From: Isoetes taiwanensis | Lineage: Eukaryota; Streptophyta; Lycopodiopsida; Isoetales; Isoetaceae | Assembly: GCA_021234155.1 (NCBI GenBank) | Contig: JAJEKV010000004.1 | Location: 22,474,320-22,538,319, forward strand | DNA: 64,000 nt | Direction: 5' to 3' | In this document: one piece after another, positions 1 through 10,135 of the stretch | Layout of the letters: each line of letters opens with the position of its first letter | Numbering within the stretch: position 1 is the stretch's first letter | Made by a program: the position numbers and the translations under genes | Notes under the pieces: model-generated | What the model was told of the DNA's origin: nothing | The model's input: only the letters and a program-made list of their open reading frames with translations | Databases searched by the model: none

Positions 1-1
1 G

Positions 2-995
2 TGGAATAAGTGCATTGAACAGAGAATAAATGGTGGTCTTAAGTCTCTCTACGCTATGCAAAGGAGTTGCGGGAAGGCACATGTTCTGAATTTAGGCTTG
101 AAAAAGATGTTATATATAGTTTTAGTGCAGTCAGTAGTCCTTTATGGATGCGAAGTATGGGGGCCAGGATTGCCAGCGTGCTTATGGACGCAGGTGGAAA
201 AAACCCAAAAGCGATTTCTATGCACTGAATTAGGAGTGAAAACTCAAACCACATATGAAATGATGTTAGCGGAGTGGGGTATCATTCCCCTGGAAGGAGA
301 GGCCCTTATTCAGACACTGATGTATGTGAATAAGGTAAAGGGAATGGATGATACTAGATTGCCCTATCTTGCTATGAAGGAGAGTGATACAAATGGATGG
401 TATAAAAAGGTTAAGTGCTGGTTGCAAAAATGGAAGCTGAACATAGATGATTGTCCGACTACATATATTCGGGAATGGGTGATTAGAGGCACATATGCAG
501 TATTATGGGATAATCCAAAAACAAAAATGAAGGCGTATCGTACTAACATGAATCCCAGGTTATTTGAAAAGTGATATGTCAGTGATGAAACGTAAAGAGA
601 TATCTCGCATACGCTTGAGTTCTCGCCATCTGAGTATTGAAGAGGGTCGATGGCATCGTATCCCTAGAGACAGACGGCTGTGCAAAGTTTGCGGTCAAGA
701 TGAGATCAAAGACGAAGTACATGCTCTTATGTTGTGCCCAGCATATGAGGTATTGCGACAGAGATATGGAGTACACGGCACATTAGAAGATTTGTTTTGT
801 TTGCCTCCCACTAATATTGGGAATTTCATTATAGATGTACTAAAGGTTAGAAAAGCATGTATTTCTACTCTAGATGTGCTTTTGCAAAATGATGAACATG
901 AGATAGAGGAGTTAGAGCTGACAGATGATGCTTCTGACTTCGGAGGCTCATCAGATGATTGGTTTGATGTAGAAGATAACTTGAACGTCTTATAG
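2..995 (+). pseudogene. LINE E: 3' part of ORF2 (C-terminal region), frameshifted
   Basis: This is the C-terminal part of a plant L1-type LINE ORF2, the region after the reverse transcriptase. It is open from base 2 in frame 2 to a stop at 572-574 and continues in frame 3 to the TAG at 993-995, so one frameshift lies near 570. It aligns block by block with the C-terminus of the intact copy at 14.6-17.7 kb: the YGCEVWGPGL block, the MMLAEWGIIPLEGEAL block, the SRIRLSSRHL block, and a Cys-rich finger C-x2-C-x9-H-x4-C around 700-740 (CKVCGQ then HALMLC). It ends in an acidic tail as the other copies do. The EN and RT domains lie outside the window. The frameshift makes it non-functional. Seen: the frames and motifs. 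Known: a C-terminal CCHC finger is typical of L1-type ORF2. Confidence 0.88.
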
Positions 996-1053
996 ACCTG
1001 ATGGTCTCAGTAGGCGTAATAATAAAAACATCATTTCTCACACACACACACAC
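994..1053 (+). other. LINE E 3' UTR with stem-loop and CA tail
   Basis: The stem AGACC (994-998), loop TGAT and stem GGTCT (1003-1007) overlap the ORF2 stop codon. The conserved GGCGTAATAAT-like block follows, then (CA)n at 1039-1053. The whole 3' UTR is only about 50 nt. The same arrangement is found at the ends of copies A, B and C. The stem-loop is inferred to be the RNA feature recognised by the element's own reverse transcriptase. Confidence 0.7.
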
Positions 1054-1102
1054 TGGCGATGGCGACTCTCTCTCTCTCTGGCGATGGCGATGGCGATGGT
1101 GC
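1039..1102. repeat. Compound simple repeat at the LINE E / LINE F junction
   Basis: (CA)n at 1039-1053, two TGGCGA units, (CT)n at 1066-1079, then further TGGCGA units to about 1100. It lies exactly between the 3' UTR of one LINE and the 5' start of the next. This is the same kind of junction as at 14.35-14.52 and 23.85-24.01 kb. Confidence 0.85.
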
Positions 1103-2006
1103 ATTCACATAAAGCAACTAGGGCAAATAAAAAAATCCTTGAAAAAAATCGTGCTAAGGAAGGCACGCCTGCTGTGTCTTTCGACACTCCTGCTGCTGAC
1201 AGCCCTAGAAGTAGCAAAAAGGGGCAAAATGCTGATTTGGATTTAGCACAGGACCAAAATATTATCCAGGATCTGACAAAAAATACAGTTTCGATTTAGC
1301 ACAGGCCGATTTGGGGCTGGAATCAAACCAGGGAGATTCGTCTCCAATCAATTTAGGTTATGAAGAAGAAATAGGTATGCTTCATAATCGATTGGGACAC
1401 AAGGACATGAATTGGTTCCAATTTTACTAACCCTTGTGAATGAAATGGCAACAACTAGACAGATGATGATGCATGAAATGGTAGAATCCAGGAAGGTGAT
1501 GATCAAGATGATGGAACAATTGGAGCATTGAAGAGCAAGAGAGGCTGCAACCGTTAATCTTTTACAAGGTATGGCTGATACACTTCATTCTGTCAATACA
1601 TCTTTATCTACTCTTCAAGCTGAGAACCGAGAGATTAGAGCAGAGATAGGAAGTTTGAATACAGAAACGACAGTCCCGATATTAGACAATGGAATTCTTG
1701 AAAGCACTTTGAAACAACTCAATGACCGTATGGATAACTTGATGGATCAGCAAGAAAGGCAACACAACCCTTAATATGAGAATTATAGGCCTGTTAGAAG
1801 AAGCCAGAGAGAACACTCTTGAAACAGTGAGACAATTCTTTGCTCAGAACTTACAAATAGACCAAAAAATAGCCCAGGATGATTTCTGTGTTGGAAAAAG
1901 AGATAATGGGACCAGAAATATTGTGGTTAAAGCACTAAATAAAGAGGAAGGAATTAAATTTAAGGAAGATGTGGATTATGAGGAGAAGGGGACTTTTGAA
2001 AGGTAA
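1084..2006 (+). pseudogene. LINE F: ORF1 (RNA-binding / coiled-coil protein), frame-broken
   Basis: This is the ORF1 remnant of an L1-type LINE, which would encode the nucleic-acid chaperone of the RNP. It survives in three frame-shifted pieces. At 1084-1299 there is a basic, Ser/Pro-rich N-terminus starting MAMAMVHSHK inside the TGGCGA repeat. At about 1430-1774 there is a Met/Gln/Glu/Leu-rich, coiled-coil-like stretch. At 1776-2006 there is a region beginning MRIIGLLEE with KRDNGTRNIVVKALN, which resembles the RRM-like part of L1 ORF1 proteins. The piece at 23.65-23.85 kb (LINE C) matches this last block. In-frame stops separate the pieces. An EN remnant follows on the same strand. Confidence 0.65.
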
Positions 2007-2149
2007 ACATATCTGGATCAATGAAGACAACTAAAATGCAGTTTCAATAGAGGAAGGAAGAGGTACAAAAAATGAAAGATGCAAGGCAGGAAGGGAAGAA
2101 GGCATTTTGGAGAGGCAATCGAGTAGTTGTGGAGGCAAATGAATAGGGA

Positions 2150-3087
2150 AGCCAGACCATCAAGGCCCACTCTTGGAATATAAATGGGTTGGATGCATTA
2201 AAGGTTGGTGCAATTGTAGCAGAAGTCAAGAATTGGGATGTTTTTTTTTTTGGAAATACATGAGCACAAGGAAAGTTGTATACCGGAGATCCCAGAGCTT
2301 ATAGTCGTTTGCAAAACTTGAGAAGTAGAAGGATGGAGGCATAAAGGCTTCGGGGGAATTGCATGATATGTTCGGAAGGAATTTGAGCATTGTATTAAAG
2401 TTGTAGACAAATGTAAATCGCAACAAACAGTTTGGATTGAAATTATAGGTACAGATTGTAGAATATTCATTGGGGGATGTTATTTTCCACCTCATAGTTC
2501 CCCAGTATATAACCAAGGAGGCCTGGACGTAGAAGATCCTTTTCATTACCTGGGGCAACAAACACAAGAGCTAATGGCTTTGGGGGAAGTTGTATTGGCA
2601 GGCGGTTTTAATGGAAGGGTTGGTCCTCGGCAAGTAAGTATTTTTTGTGAATCCAAGGATCCCATTTAGTTAGACACTTTAAACAATGATGAGATGCAGA
2701 TGGCAGGTTGGACAAGAAAAACAGAGGATGACTATGAATATGTTACTCTGCAAGGCAGTCATTTATTAAAGTTATATGGCGGACTAGGTTTTGTGATATA
2801 TAATGGTGTATCTAAATATCCATTATCAGGAGGAGTCACATCTAGAGGGGCTCAAAACAGGGGATCCAGTGTGGCAGATTATTGTAGGTTATCTTCTTGC
2901 ATCAGAGCATAGGACAGGAAGAATAGTAGATTTTAGTGTGCAAGATTGCCCAGAATCCGACCACTTACCATTGATTTTTCATCTCAAAATAAACATGTCA
3001 TCACAAGAGGAGCAGAAAGAGGAAATGTCAACCCATATTCTTTTTGACTACAATAAAGCTAGTCAATATGCCGTAATTGAAGAATGA
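2150..3087 (+). pseudogene. LINE F: apurinic-like endonuclease domain of ORF2, degraded and truncated
   Basis: This is the N-terminal endonuclease (EEP/APE type) domain of ORF2, which nicks target DNA for target-primed reverse transcription. Blocks can be followed across several stops and frameshifts. They are SWNINGLDALK at about 2170, GGCYFPPHSSPVYN at about 2474-2515, the GDFNGR block changed to GGFNGR at about 2602, and SDHLPLIF near 2956-2982, which is the catalytic D-H pair of the family. The same blocks occur in LINE C (22.9-23.5 kb) and LINE B (17.1-17.7 kb). The ORF is lost after about 3087 with no RT domain, so the copy is 3'-truncated or interrupted here. Catalytic function is not expected. 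Confidence 0.75.
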
Positions 3088-3805
3088 TAATGATTTCTAA
3101 TGTCACAAGATCTTACATTCAACAATCATAGACTAACTAGACTATAATGGAGACTTCAAGAGTAATCATTCAGCAACTAAATAATCATATAATAATATGA
3201 TTATTGTATGCAAGTGAATTGAATGGTATGAACCATTAACATATAGATTATGATATTCAAACCTTCGAGAGCCCAAGCCTCATTTACAAATGAGCTTTGC
3301 CAGATCACAGCATACATCTCAAACTTCTTCTTCACATTTTATATGGCCAAATCCAACTGCCTGGTATGGATTCGGCCGTTTAGCAGTTAAGCTCGGCCGC
3401 TTCAGTTAAGCTCGGCCGCTTCACTGCTCACCAGGCTTGCCATATTCAAACTCGAACTTGGCTCCAAAATAAACCTTGTTTCGATACTTCCTCGTCCATA
3501 AATATTTCATTCAAATAATATTGTCAATGGTTATCCCTAAAATAAACACACCATTAACCTTAACCATTAACCTTAGCTTTTTTTTTTTATGCAAGGTTTC
3601 TTCTTGATATGTACTCATCATCTCCTTCTTTAGCATGATCTAATTCATCATTCCCCTTTCATGCTAAAGTTCATGGCTGTTATTGGATAATAGGCTTGGG
3701 CGTATCATTGCATATAACAACTACGTCAAAATTTTCTCAATTGATTTCTTGTTGTTGTTAGTATATTTAACAATCCACATATCATTGATACCTTTCTCCA
3801 GCATA
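3088..3805. other. Non-coding stretch downstream of LINE F
   Basis: AT-rich with no supported gene. It contains a short direct repeat at about 3378-3424: AGTTAAGCTCGGCCGCTTCA occurs once in full and is preceded by a copy lacking the final bases. It is the only GC-rich island here. The breakpoint of LINE F lies near 3087 but its partner sequence was not recognised. Confidence 0.5.
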
Positions 3806-3991
3806 TCATTGATCATTGAAAGAGTCTGCCAAACTGTTACAACAACTTGCTTGCCCAACATAATCTACTTTAGATCCAAATCGTATGAGGTTCAACAATT
3901 CAAAATCCCGTGCAAAATCCTGAAGATAAAACATGGCTTCTTTGTATCCAGGAAACTGCCTAGAATCCATGTCTTCACCTTCTTCTAGCAA
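3806..3991 (-). pseudogene. Flavin-containing monooxygenase (FMO-like) gene fragment
   Basis: On the minus strand an open segment reads a block beginning RQFPGYKEAMFYLQDF and continuing ARDFELLNLIRF, then GSKVDYVG. This resembles the plant FMO region between the FAD-binding and NADPH-binding sites, where family members read roughly FPxHxEVLxYLxDFAREF followed by IRFxTEV. The family oxidises N- or S-containing substrates using FAD and NADPH. Only about 60 residues are recognisable. The FAD-binding GxGxxG motif and the later NADPH motif are not seen nearby. An exon-like piece at about 4340-4440 (-), with a possible GT donor, could belong to the same gene but contains stops. The fragment is judged a relic. 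It is close to two other unrelated gene fragments at 6.07 and 6.37 kb. Confidence 0.5.
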
Positions 3992-5566
3992 GAAAGGGCA
4001 ATCCTCAAATTAATGCATTGATAACTCGATAGTACACACCACAACATGCTCAAACTTACCATCCCATATCAAAATAAATTAGAATGCCTTATGCATGGCA
4101 GTATTGGTTTAACTATTCTACAATTTCCAGTAACTCTCCTGCACAAAAGCACAATCTTTCTTTAGTGTCCAAATAAACATCAATGCGCCTGCAAATATGC
4201 TTAGAAGCCTTTGTGCTGATCTGCCCGATGGAAACAAGGAAATAGCCATCCACCAAATATATTCTAAAAAAATTCAAGGCTATAATTCCTAGAATGCAAC
4301 AACTTACATTCAACAAACAGACTGTAAATCGCTGGAAGCTTACCTTCTTCTTGGTGTATATACATGAGATCTTCCTTGAAGAACAAGGACTGGGATTCCG
4401 GGTTATACCTAATGCTCTAAGAAACTTATTATCTGAACTTCACTACCCAGCCTCTGCCATTATGCACTAGATCTCATTGTTTTGCTGGCATTTTAGGATG
4501 AAAGATACCACAAATATTTCAAGGAAAAACTTGTCGTAAAACCTGATGACAAAGAGTACTAGTAATGGCAAATCCAGAGCTCTTACTCCTCAAATCTCAC
4601 ACTTTCTCAAACTAATACATGACACAAGCCTGTTAGCAAGTGAAGGAGATACATAATCTATTCAAAAAAAAATTTCTATAGACATATTCAATCCACCCCA
4701 TAGAATTGCATGTATTCATCTAAAATGTCAAAAGTACATTTTGAATCTCGTAAATCCTTTGCATCATTCTGGCATCGTGTGAGTCAAACGCTAGAACCCA
4801 ACCCAACAAACTTTGAATGAAACAAATGTTCACATAGGCCACTTGCAATTAATTGAAGGGGGTATATACATAATGTGCCAACTTCACACAAATTTTCAAA
4901 CTGTAAGTCAGTCAATAAGAGAAATGTTGTCGCGATAAATTTGTTCTAGGACTTAATTATATGTTATTATTGTTGTCTAGATTTGTTGATTAATGTCACG
5001 ACCAAATCTCCATGAGAATATATTATGAGTTTCAGACCCATGTGGTGGTTTTAGGACTATTTTAGGGCTTTCTTTCATGTAATTAGCCAAGGTCATCATC
5101 AATAGTAGCTCTTAAGTTAGAACGAAAGGTCATCTTTACCTACTAACGTCTGCCAAAAATGAGCTTTGTTCTCCAGCCAGCACAGGCTCGTTTTGACTCG
5201 TTTTATGCTTGTGAAGAGTTGGGTTTTTTTAGGTACATAAGGTTTAGCACCTTGTCCTGATGCCATAATAGTACGGTCTAGGATTGTTGAAAATGGATGG
5301 GACTTTAGGTGTCGTGCATGGCAGAACCTGGATTTTGCACATTGACTTATACAAATAGGCCTCTTGCCCCTGGAAGAGAAATTTAGGTTTGTTGCATAAC
5401 ATTCCTTGGCAATTGACCTAATTTAGTGGATTTAGCTTCACCGTGGATATGCATGCAGGTACTATAACTTAGAATTGGGTCGTGGAGATAGCTCACCTGA
5501 CCATACATAGCAATAGCAGGATAGTGACCTTGGGCACCACGTGGCGTTGACATAGATTAATATCTC
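3992..5566. other. No recognisable gene
   Basis: Only short ORFs are present. The open segment at 4113-4316 (-) was not recognised. A stretch at about 5153-5200 resembles 6059-6117, the start of the receptor-kinase fragment, which suggests the two were duplicated or share a repeat. Nothing else is supported. Confidence 0.4.
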
Positions 5567-5700
5567 ACAATATGTTACACATGTTGGCACTGTTGCCTAG
5601 GCTTGCGTAACGAGTCATAGTAAGGCAAATTATACAATATGTTACACATGTTGGCACTGTTGCATAGGCTTGCATAACAAGTCATAGTAAGGCAAATTAA
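5567..5700. repeat. Two-copy tandem repeat, 67-bp unit
   Basis: Copy 1 is 5567-5633 and copy 2 is 5634-5700; both start ACAATATGTTACACATG. The copies differ mainly by CpG changed to CpA in copy 2 (GCGTAACGAG versus GCATAACAAG), as expected from deamination of methylated cytosine. The flank at 5705-5765 has a dispersed relative at about 7368-7415. Confidence 0.85.
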
Positions 5701-5909
5701 CTTGTGCTAGTTTGCCTAGAAGTGACATTTTAGCTTGTGCGTAACGGATCCTAAAAGTGCATTTGGCTAGTTCTGGCCTGATAGAGTACCTGTCCAAATT
5801 GCATAGAAATTGCATAGAAATACAGATGGCATAGAAATACTGCCTATAGCACATGTAAAGGAAGAGACTACATGAAATGTATACATTTGAAACGTGTTAA
5901 CCTGCAGTA

Positions 5910-6031
5910 TAGGATGGTATCAGTATCATTCTATTAGAATTTGTGCAAGGTCACCTCAACTAACCTCCGCAAAGATAGGATGGTATCAAAGTATCATTCT
6001 ATTAGAATTTGTGCAAGGTCACCTCAACTGA
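5910..6031. repeat. Two-copy tandem repeat, 66-bp unit
   Basis: Copy 1 starts at 5910 and copy 2 at 5976. Both begin TAGGATGGTATC and run through GTGCAAGGTCACCTCAACT. The second copy ends just before the receptor-kinase fragment. Confidence 0.85.
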
Positions 6032-6066
6032 TTTGGCTTAAGCTTTAGACACCACATGGGCCAAAG

Positions 6067-6267
6067 ATGAGCCTTGTTCTCTATCCAGCACTGATCAAGG
6101 GGTATTGTTTTGACTCCGAAGCTCACCTTCTAGTTTGTGACTATATGGAAAATGGAAGTCTTGAGAAGGTGCTATTTAGAGGCCCTAGTCTTTCTATTGC
6201 AAGAATTTATTCATTCCTTGGGAAATGTCATTGTGACCACAAAGAGATATTAAAATTGATTACCTGA
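6067..6267 (+). pseudogene. Receptor-like serine/threonine kinase fragment
   Basis: The open segment contains LIKGYCFDSEAHLLVCDYM followed by ENGSLEKVLFRG. This matches the strongly conserved start of the kinase hinge region in plant receptor-like kinases, especially the S-domain/lectin group (LVRLxGYC, then LLVYEYMxNGSLDxxLF). The normal Tyr of LVYxYM is Cys here. The ATP-binding loop, the catalytic HRD, and the DFG segment are absent on either side, so only about 40 kinase residues remain. The start ATG is fortuitous. A non-coding relative of its first 50 bp lies at about 5153. This is a gene relic, not a working kinase. Confidence 0.6.
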
Positions 6268-6372
6268 TGACTGATATTGTTTATCTTGTTTCCTCAGGCT
6301 TTGTGGGACGTTGTACTAGCTTTAATTTTATGTTAATGTGTATGAATGGGACTATAGATTTCCATTTTCTAG

Positions 6373-6569
6373 ATTGAGGCCACTGATTGTATTGATGGCA
6401 GCATGAGGAATCATAATTTTAGTGAAGAAGTGATAGCACTTGGTGCCAATTGGGTCGAAGGTGTTGGTGGGAAGGATCAGAATTCAATCTGGAAGCTGAC
6501 TAAGAAGTACAACCTTAGAACGTTTGTTACTGAATATGAAAATGCGTCCAACAATATTTATGATGAAAG
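6373..6569 (+). pseudogene. Polyamine oxidase (flavin amine oxidase) exon relic
   Basis: An exon-like segment is bounded by an AG acceptor (6371-6372) and a GTAAGT donor (6570-6575). It reads IEATDCIDGSMRNHNFSE, then ALGANWVEGVGGKDQNSIW and LRTFVTEYENASNNIYDE. This lines up with plant polyamine oxidases, FAD enzymes that oxidise spermine or spermidine, just after the Rossmann GxGxxG. The family motif EATDRIGGRM is degraded to EATDCIDGSM. It loses both arginines and one glycine of the FAD-binding motif, and one change fits CGT to TGT deamination. No neighbouring exons with the preceding GAGxSG or the C-terminal FAD motif were recognised. It is therefore an isolated decayed exon. Confidence 0.75.
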
Positions 6570-8109
6570 GTAAGTGTCTGCAAACTATTTTAGATGGGAA
6601 AATGCACGCATCATATGGTCTAGAAAGAAAATAGCATGACTAGGCACGCCATGATAGATTGGTCTATGGTATCTTTCCACAAGAGAAGCTCAGGGCAAGA
6701 GAATTGATTAACAGACTAGATAGGCTATGCCGCATCTAGCTAATCCAGCTAATACTCTGTACTTATTTGTCCATGTATTGAAATTGATGGAAGTGTTGCA
6801 TCAGTTGATTGGATTTATTTCCCATTTGTAAACTCCTTTGAATATCCTGCATCTGCATTGCAGAGTTCGTAGACTCTATGGTGTAATGCTCCTTTTTTTC
6901 CTGCACCATTTGTTTGCTAATAATTTTAACTTAATGACCATTAATGATAATGAGTCACATGTTGAGTGCTGAATGGCACATGTATGTTTTTCGTCTACAA
7001 AGGCAGGTTATAGTTGGCAACTTGTTCCATAATTGCCTCACATCTATAGTAAGATCAGCTTATTCTATAATTATGCCAAACAACACAAGGCTGGCTCCTT
7101 GTCGAGCCAGTGTATCTTCAATTTGATAATGTTTTCAAATAAGTTCTTCTAGAGCACCAAGAATATCCTGTCTCCAGATATTTCTTTTCTTTCTTTTTGA
7201 GCTTCTCTCCAGGCATCTCACTTTCTTCTTTTTGGCAGATATAAGATTTTTTGCCGCTCCCAATAGAATGAATACCTGGTACAGCTTACGCCTGGGTTCA
7301 CATAAAGGTCAATTGACTGAAGCATTAGGAGTCACTAATACAGTATTATTTAGATCGTATCATAATTTGCCTAGAGGTGACATTTTAGCTTGTGCATAAC
7401 TGATCCTAGAGTGCATAACACCCAGTTAGAGAGTTTTGTTGCGTGCATTGTTTTTAAGAGCTGAGATGTAAATTGCCTTGTGACTGGACAGAGGTGGCTT
7501 GAATTTCTTAAGAAGCTCTCCTATCAAGTTTTCGTCCCAGGGATTCAGTCTTCTCTGCTTGTTAGAACAGTCTCTCTGTCCATCTTGATGTCCAGTTAAA
7601 TAAATCATTTTATACTTCTGAGGAATAAACCTGTGATTAGAATTGCTTGATGTTTCCATATAGGATTCTCCTTTATCATTAGCTTGGTTAGAGAGCAAAA
7701 CAGATTTACAACGACCACTTAAGGTTAAAAAAAGTATATCCATGTCCTTCCTTCATCCTATATATCTTGCTTTTACTTAGATTTGCTTCATTTTCTTGCT
7801 TTGTCAACTTGCTGGAAACATGTCTACTCTTGTGGTCTCCAATTACATCTTCTAGATATACTTAGAGATGTCTGAATTGTTTTTGGTCAAGCAAATAAAT
7901 AATTGTGAACATGAAAATGAACCAACAATAATAGAAGAAAGGTAAGTACGATATATAGCTCATAAAAGAAAAAATACGATATATAGCTCATTCTATTTCT
8001 AATTTAACAACATTCTCTGTAAGCAAGTACAGCAGTAAATTACCAATCTCTAGCTGGAGTGAAGAAGACGACAAAAAAGGCCAAAGCGAAGTTTAAAGGT
8101 CCAATAGTT
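6570..8109. other. Non-coding stretch with one unassigned 105-codon ORF
   Basis: An open frame at 7426-7743 (-) could encode about 105 residues, with HRFIPQKYKMIYLTG and LNPWDENLIGELLKKF. It was not recognised and may be an exon of a lost gene or chance. Around 7368-7415 lies a dispersed relative of 5705-5765. Short duplications of TACGATATATAGCTCA occur at about 7950-7990. No other gene is supported. Confidence 0.35.
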
Positions 8110-8317
8110 GCTCAGGTTGTTCAAATGAGGTGATTTGAGGCTGTTCAGGTTTGAGGATTTGGAAAAATTGTAGATTCATTTACATATCTAGTTCGTTTAC
8201 AACACTATATGTAACCATGCTCAGATGAGGTGACTTGTGGTTGGTTAGTTATCAGAATCTGGAAGACTATACATTCATTTACATCTCTGGTTCATTTACA
8301 AGACTATATGTTCATGG
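8110..8317. repeat. Two-copy diverged tandem repeat, about 109-bp unit
   Basis: Copy 1 starts at 8110 and copy 2 at 8219 (GCTCAG...). Both share GATGAGGTGA-like, CATTTACAT and ACTATATGT blocks in the same order. The divergence suggests an old duplication. Confidence 0.65.
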
Positions 8318-8427
8318 TTTAACATCTTGAATACAACTAAATTCTGCACATTTTGTTTAGAATGTTTGATATTTTTTCAATGGTTAGATCAAGCAAGCAA
8401 CAATCACGATTTGTTCTTTCAAATCAT

Positions 8428-8530
8428 TGAGGAACAATTAGGAATAGTTAAGGAACAAGTAGGGAACAATCAGGGAACAGTCGAGGAAGAGGTAGAGAAC
8501 AATCAGAGCACAATTAAGGAAGGGGAAACT
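8428..8530. repeat. Degenerate short tandem repeat, GGAACAA-type units
   Basis: Imperfect repeats of about 12-18 bp (AGGAACAATTAGG, GGGAACAATCAGGG and similar). They create an open frame rich in Glu, Asn and Gln at 8327-8593 that is probably not a gene. The same unit recurs at about 9080-9130. Confidence 0.6.
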
Positions 8531-8593
8531 TGCAGGAGTAGAGAGTTTTTGGGAGAAACTGCCCCTGGAGGCAAGTTTGCCTCCGTAGCCTAA

Positions 8594-9206
8594 GGGGCCC
8601 GAAATTTCCTGATCTTGAACTGTAATGCTATGCTGATCTAATCTATTTTGTTGTTTCTAATCTATTCTGATCTGAGTGGAAGATCGGCCATGGTAGATGA
8701 AGTATACCATGGCAGATGGAAGATCGGCCAGGAGATGAAACATACCTTGCCATTGAAGAAAATGGAAGAATGCTTTGTCGGAACAGAGCTTGTAGGGCTT
8801 CTGGAACAAGGCTTTCGACCATGCGATAGGACATAAAATGTCGGCCTATAGAGCTTACAAAGCTTTCAACGGTTACAGAGCTTACATAGCTTAGGTTACA
8901 GAGCTTACAGAGCCTGCCTGAACAACGGTTAACACAGCTTCGCGGCTATGGTGTCCATCGTGAAGCAGAGGGCCCAATCTTGGTCTCTAAGAAAAACCTT
9001 GGTGGCGCCACCAGAGCGCCGCCAAAAACCTTAAATCAAAAGATGCTGAAATCTTAGGAAATTTCAAGGCCCCTTAGGTTATGGAACAAGTTGGGAACAA
9101 TACGAGCACAATTAGGGAACAATCATGTGCTAGGGAACCGCCTGGTACGAGGGGTTTCCGGCAGGAAACCGGCAGCGGCGGCCGAAAGCCAGGTGGCTCC
9201 CTCACA
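8594..9206. other. Repeat-rich non-coding stretch
   Basis: Contains repeated AGCTTACA-type words at about 8848-8912 and a GC-rich patch GGTGGCGCCACC with GCGCCGCC at about 9000-9025. The GCGCCGCC patch is related to the GCGGCGCCGCC units at 10007-10060. No gene is supported. Confidence 0.4.
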
Positions 9207-10135
9207 TAAACCCACCAGGGGGCCAAAATTCCGGCCACCTGGTGGAATGTTAATTTTTTTTTTCTGGGACCTTTTTTTTTTAACCGCTCGGCGATGGCGG
9301 AGCTCCAGAGCTTCGGCGATGGCGCTACATCGATCCGTCGAGGAGCTTTGACGATCGACCAGTTTTTGAGCTGCTTGCATCCGGGCGCTTCCCTTAGGTC
9401 GACTTTTTCCGGGTCGAGCTCTTTTTGAAGATCAGATCTATTTTTGTTTCTTCTGAGGCAAGTTTTCGACTAGGAATCTTTTCGCTTCATGTTATTGCTT
9501 TGCTATTTGGTTGTTACTAACAAATATTTATGTTTCTTGTAGGAGATCGTGAAGTATTACCTTGAGTCCGGAGTTTCTTGAGTCCGGACTCGGGGGTTAT
9601 ATTCCTCTGCAAATGATGTGGCATTGAAAGACTCTGAAATTAGGGCTAAAGGTGATTCCTTACATTTGAGTGCAGGGAATGAGGAATCGGTTTCACAGTG
9701 GACGAGCTAAGGGCATAACACTGAAAAATGGTGTCGGTGTTGGCTTTTATGTACCAATCAGGGTAACAGATGCCACAGAAGAACTACAAGATAGTGTTGG
9801 ATTAGATCTTGCATCTTTCAAGCTCCTTGAAGACGAAATTTTGACGAGCGGCTTTACAAATCTGGTTCTAGCAAGGAGTATATAGCTCATCGCCGACTTA
9901 GCGAGAAGTTTCTTTGTGTGACAAGCTGCCGTGGTTTAATCTGTTGTTTAATTTGAGGCATTCAATTTTGACACAAAATTTTAATCTACTTATGGCGGTG
10001 CTGTAAGCGGCGCCGCCAGAAACCTACAACCCCGGCAAAATCCAGGAGCGGCGCCGCCAGAAACCTACAACCCCGGCAAAATCCAGGAATTTTGGCTCCC
10101 TGGTGGTCCAGGAATTTTGGCTCCCTGGTGGTTTA
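9207..10135. mobile_element. Segment bounded by 28-bp inverted repeats (non-autonomous DNA-transposon-like)
   Basis: The left end 9207-9234 reads TAAACCCACCAGGGGGCC then AAAATTCCGG. The reverse complement of 10108-10135 reads TAAACCACCAGGGAGCC then AAAATTCCTGG. The two ends match except for small indels and a G/A change. The right terminal repeat is itself duplicated (25-bp unit, 10083-10132). The interior holds a GC-rich region and one unrecognised ORF at 9670-9885 (+, 71 codons), and no transposase. No convincing target-site duplication was found; TAA/TAG flanks are possible. The left end also folds on itself (9213-9246), so a chance cluster of CCACCTGG-type words cannot be excluded. Confidence 0.45.
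10007..10132. repeat. 41-bp and 25-bp tandem duplications
   Basis: GCGGCGCCGCCAGAAACC starts at 10007 and again at 10048 (41-bp unit, near-identical). Immediately downstream, CCAGGAATTTTGGCTCCC starts at 10083 and again at 10108 (25-bp unit). The identity of the copies suggests recent slippage or unequal exchange. Confidence 0.9.

Noticed and set aside
8327-8593. 88-codon ORF with Glu/Asn/Gln-rich sequence
   Set aside because: It is created by the GGAACAA-type tandem repeat and has no recognisable domain.
9670-9885. 71-codon ORF inside the TIR-bounded segment as a possible transposase
   Set aside because: Too short, with no acidic triad or zinc finger and no similarity noticed; left unassigned.
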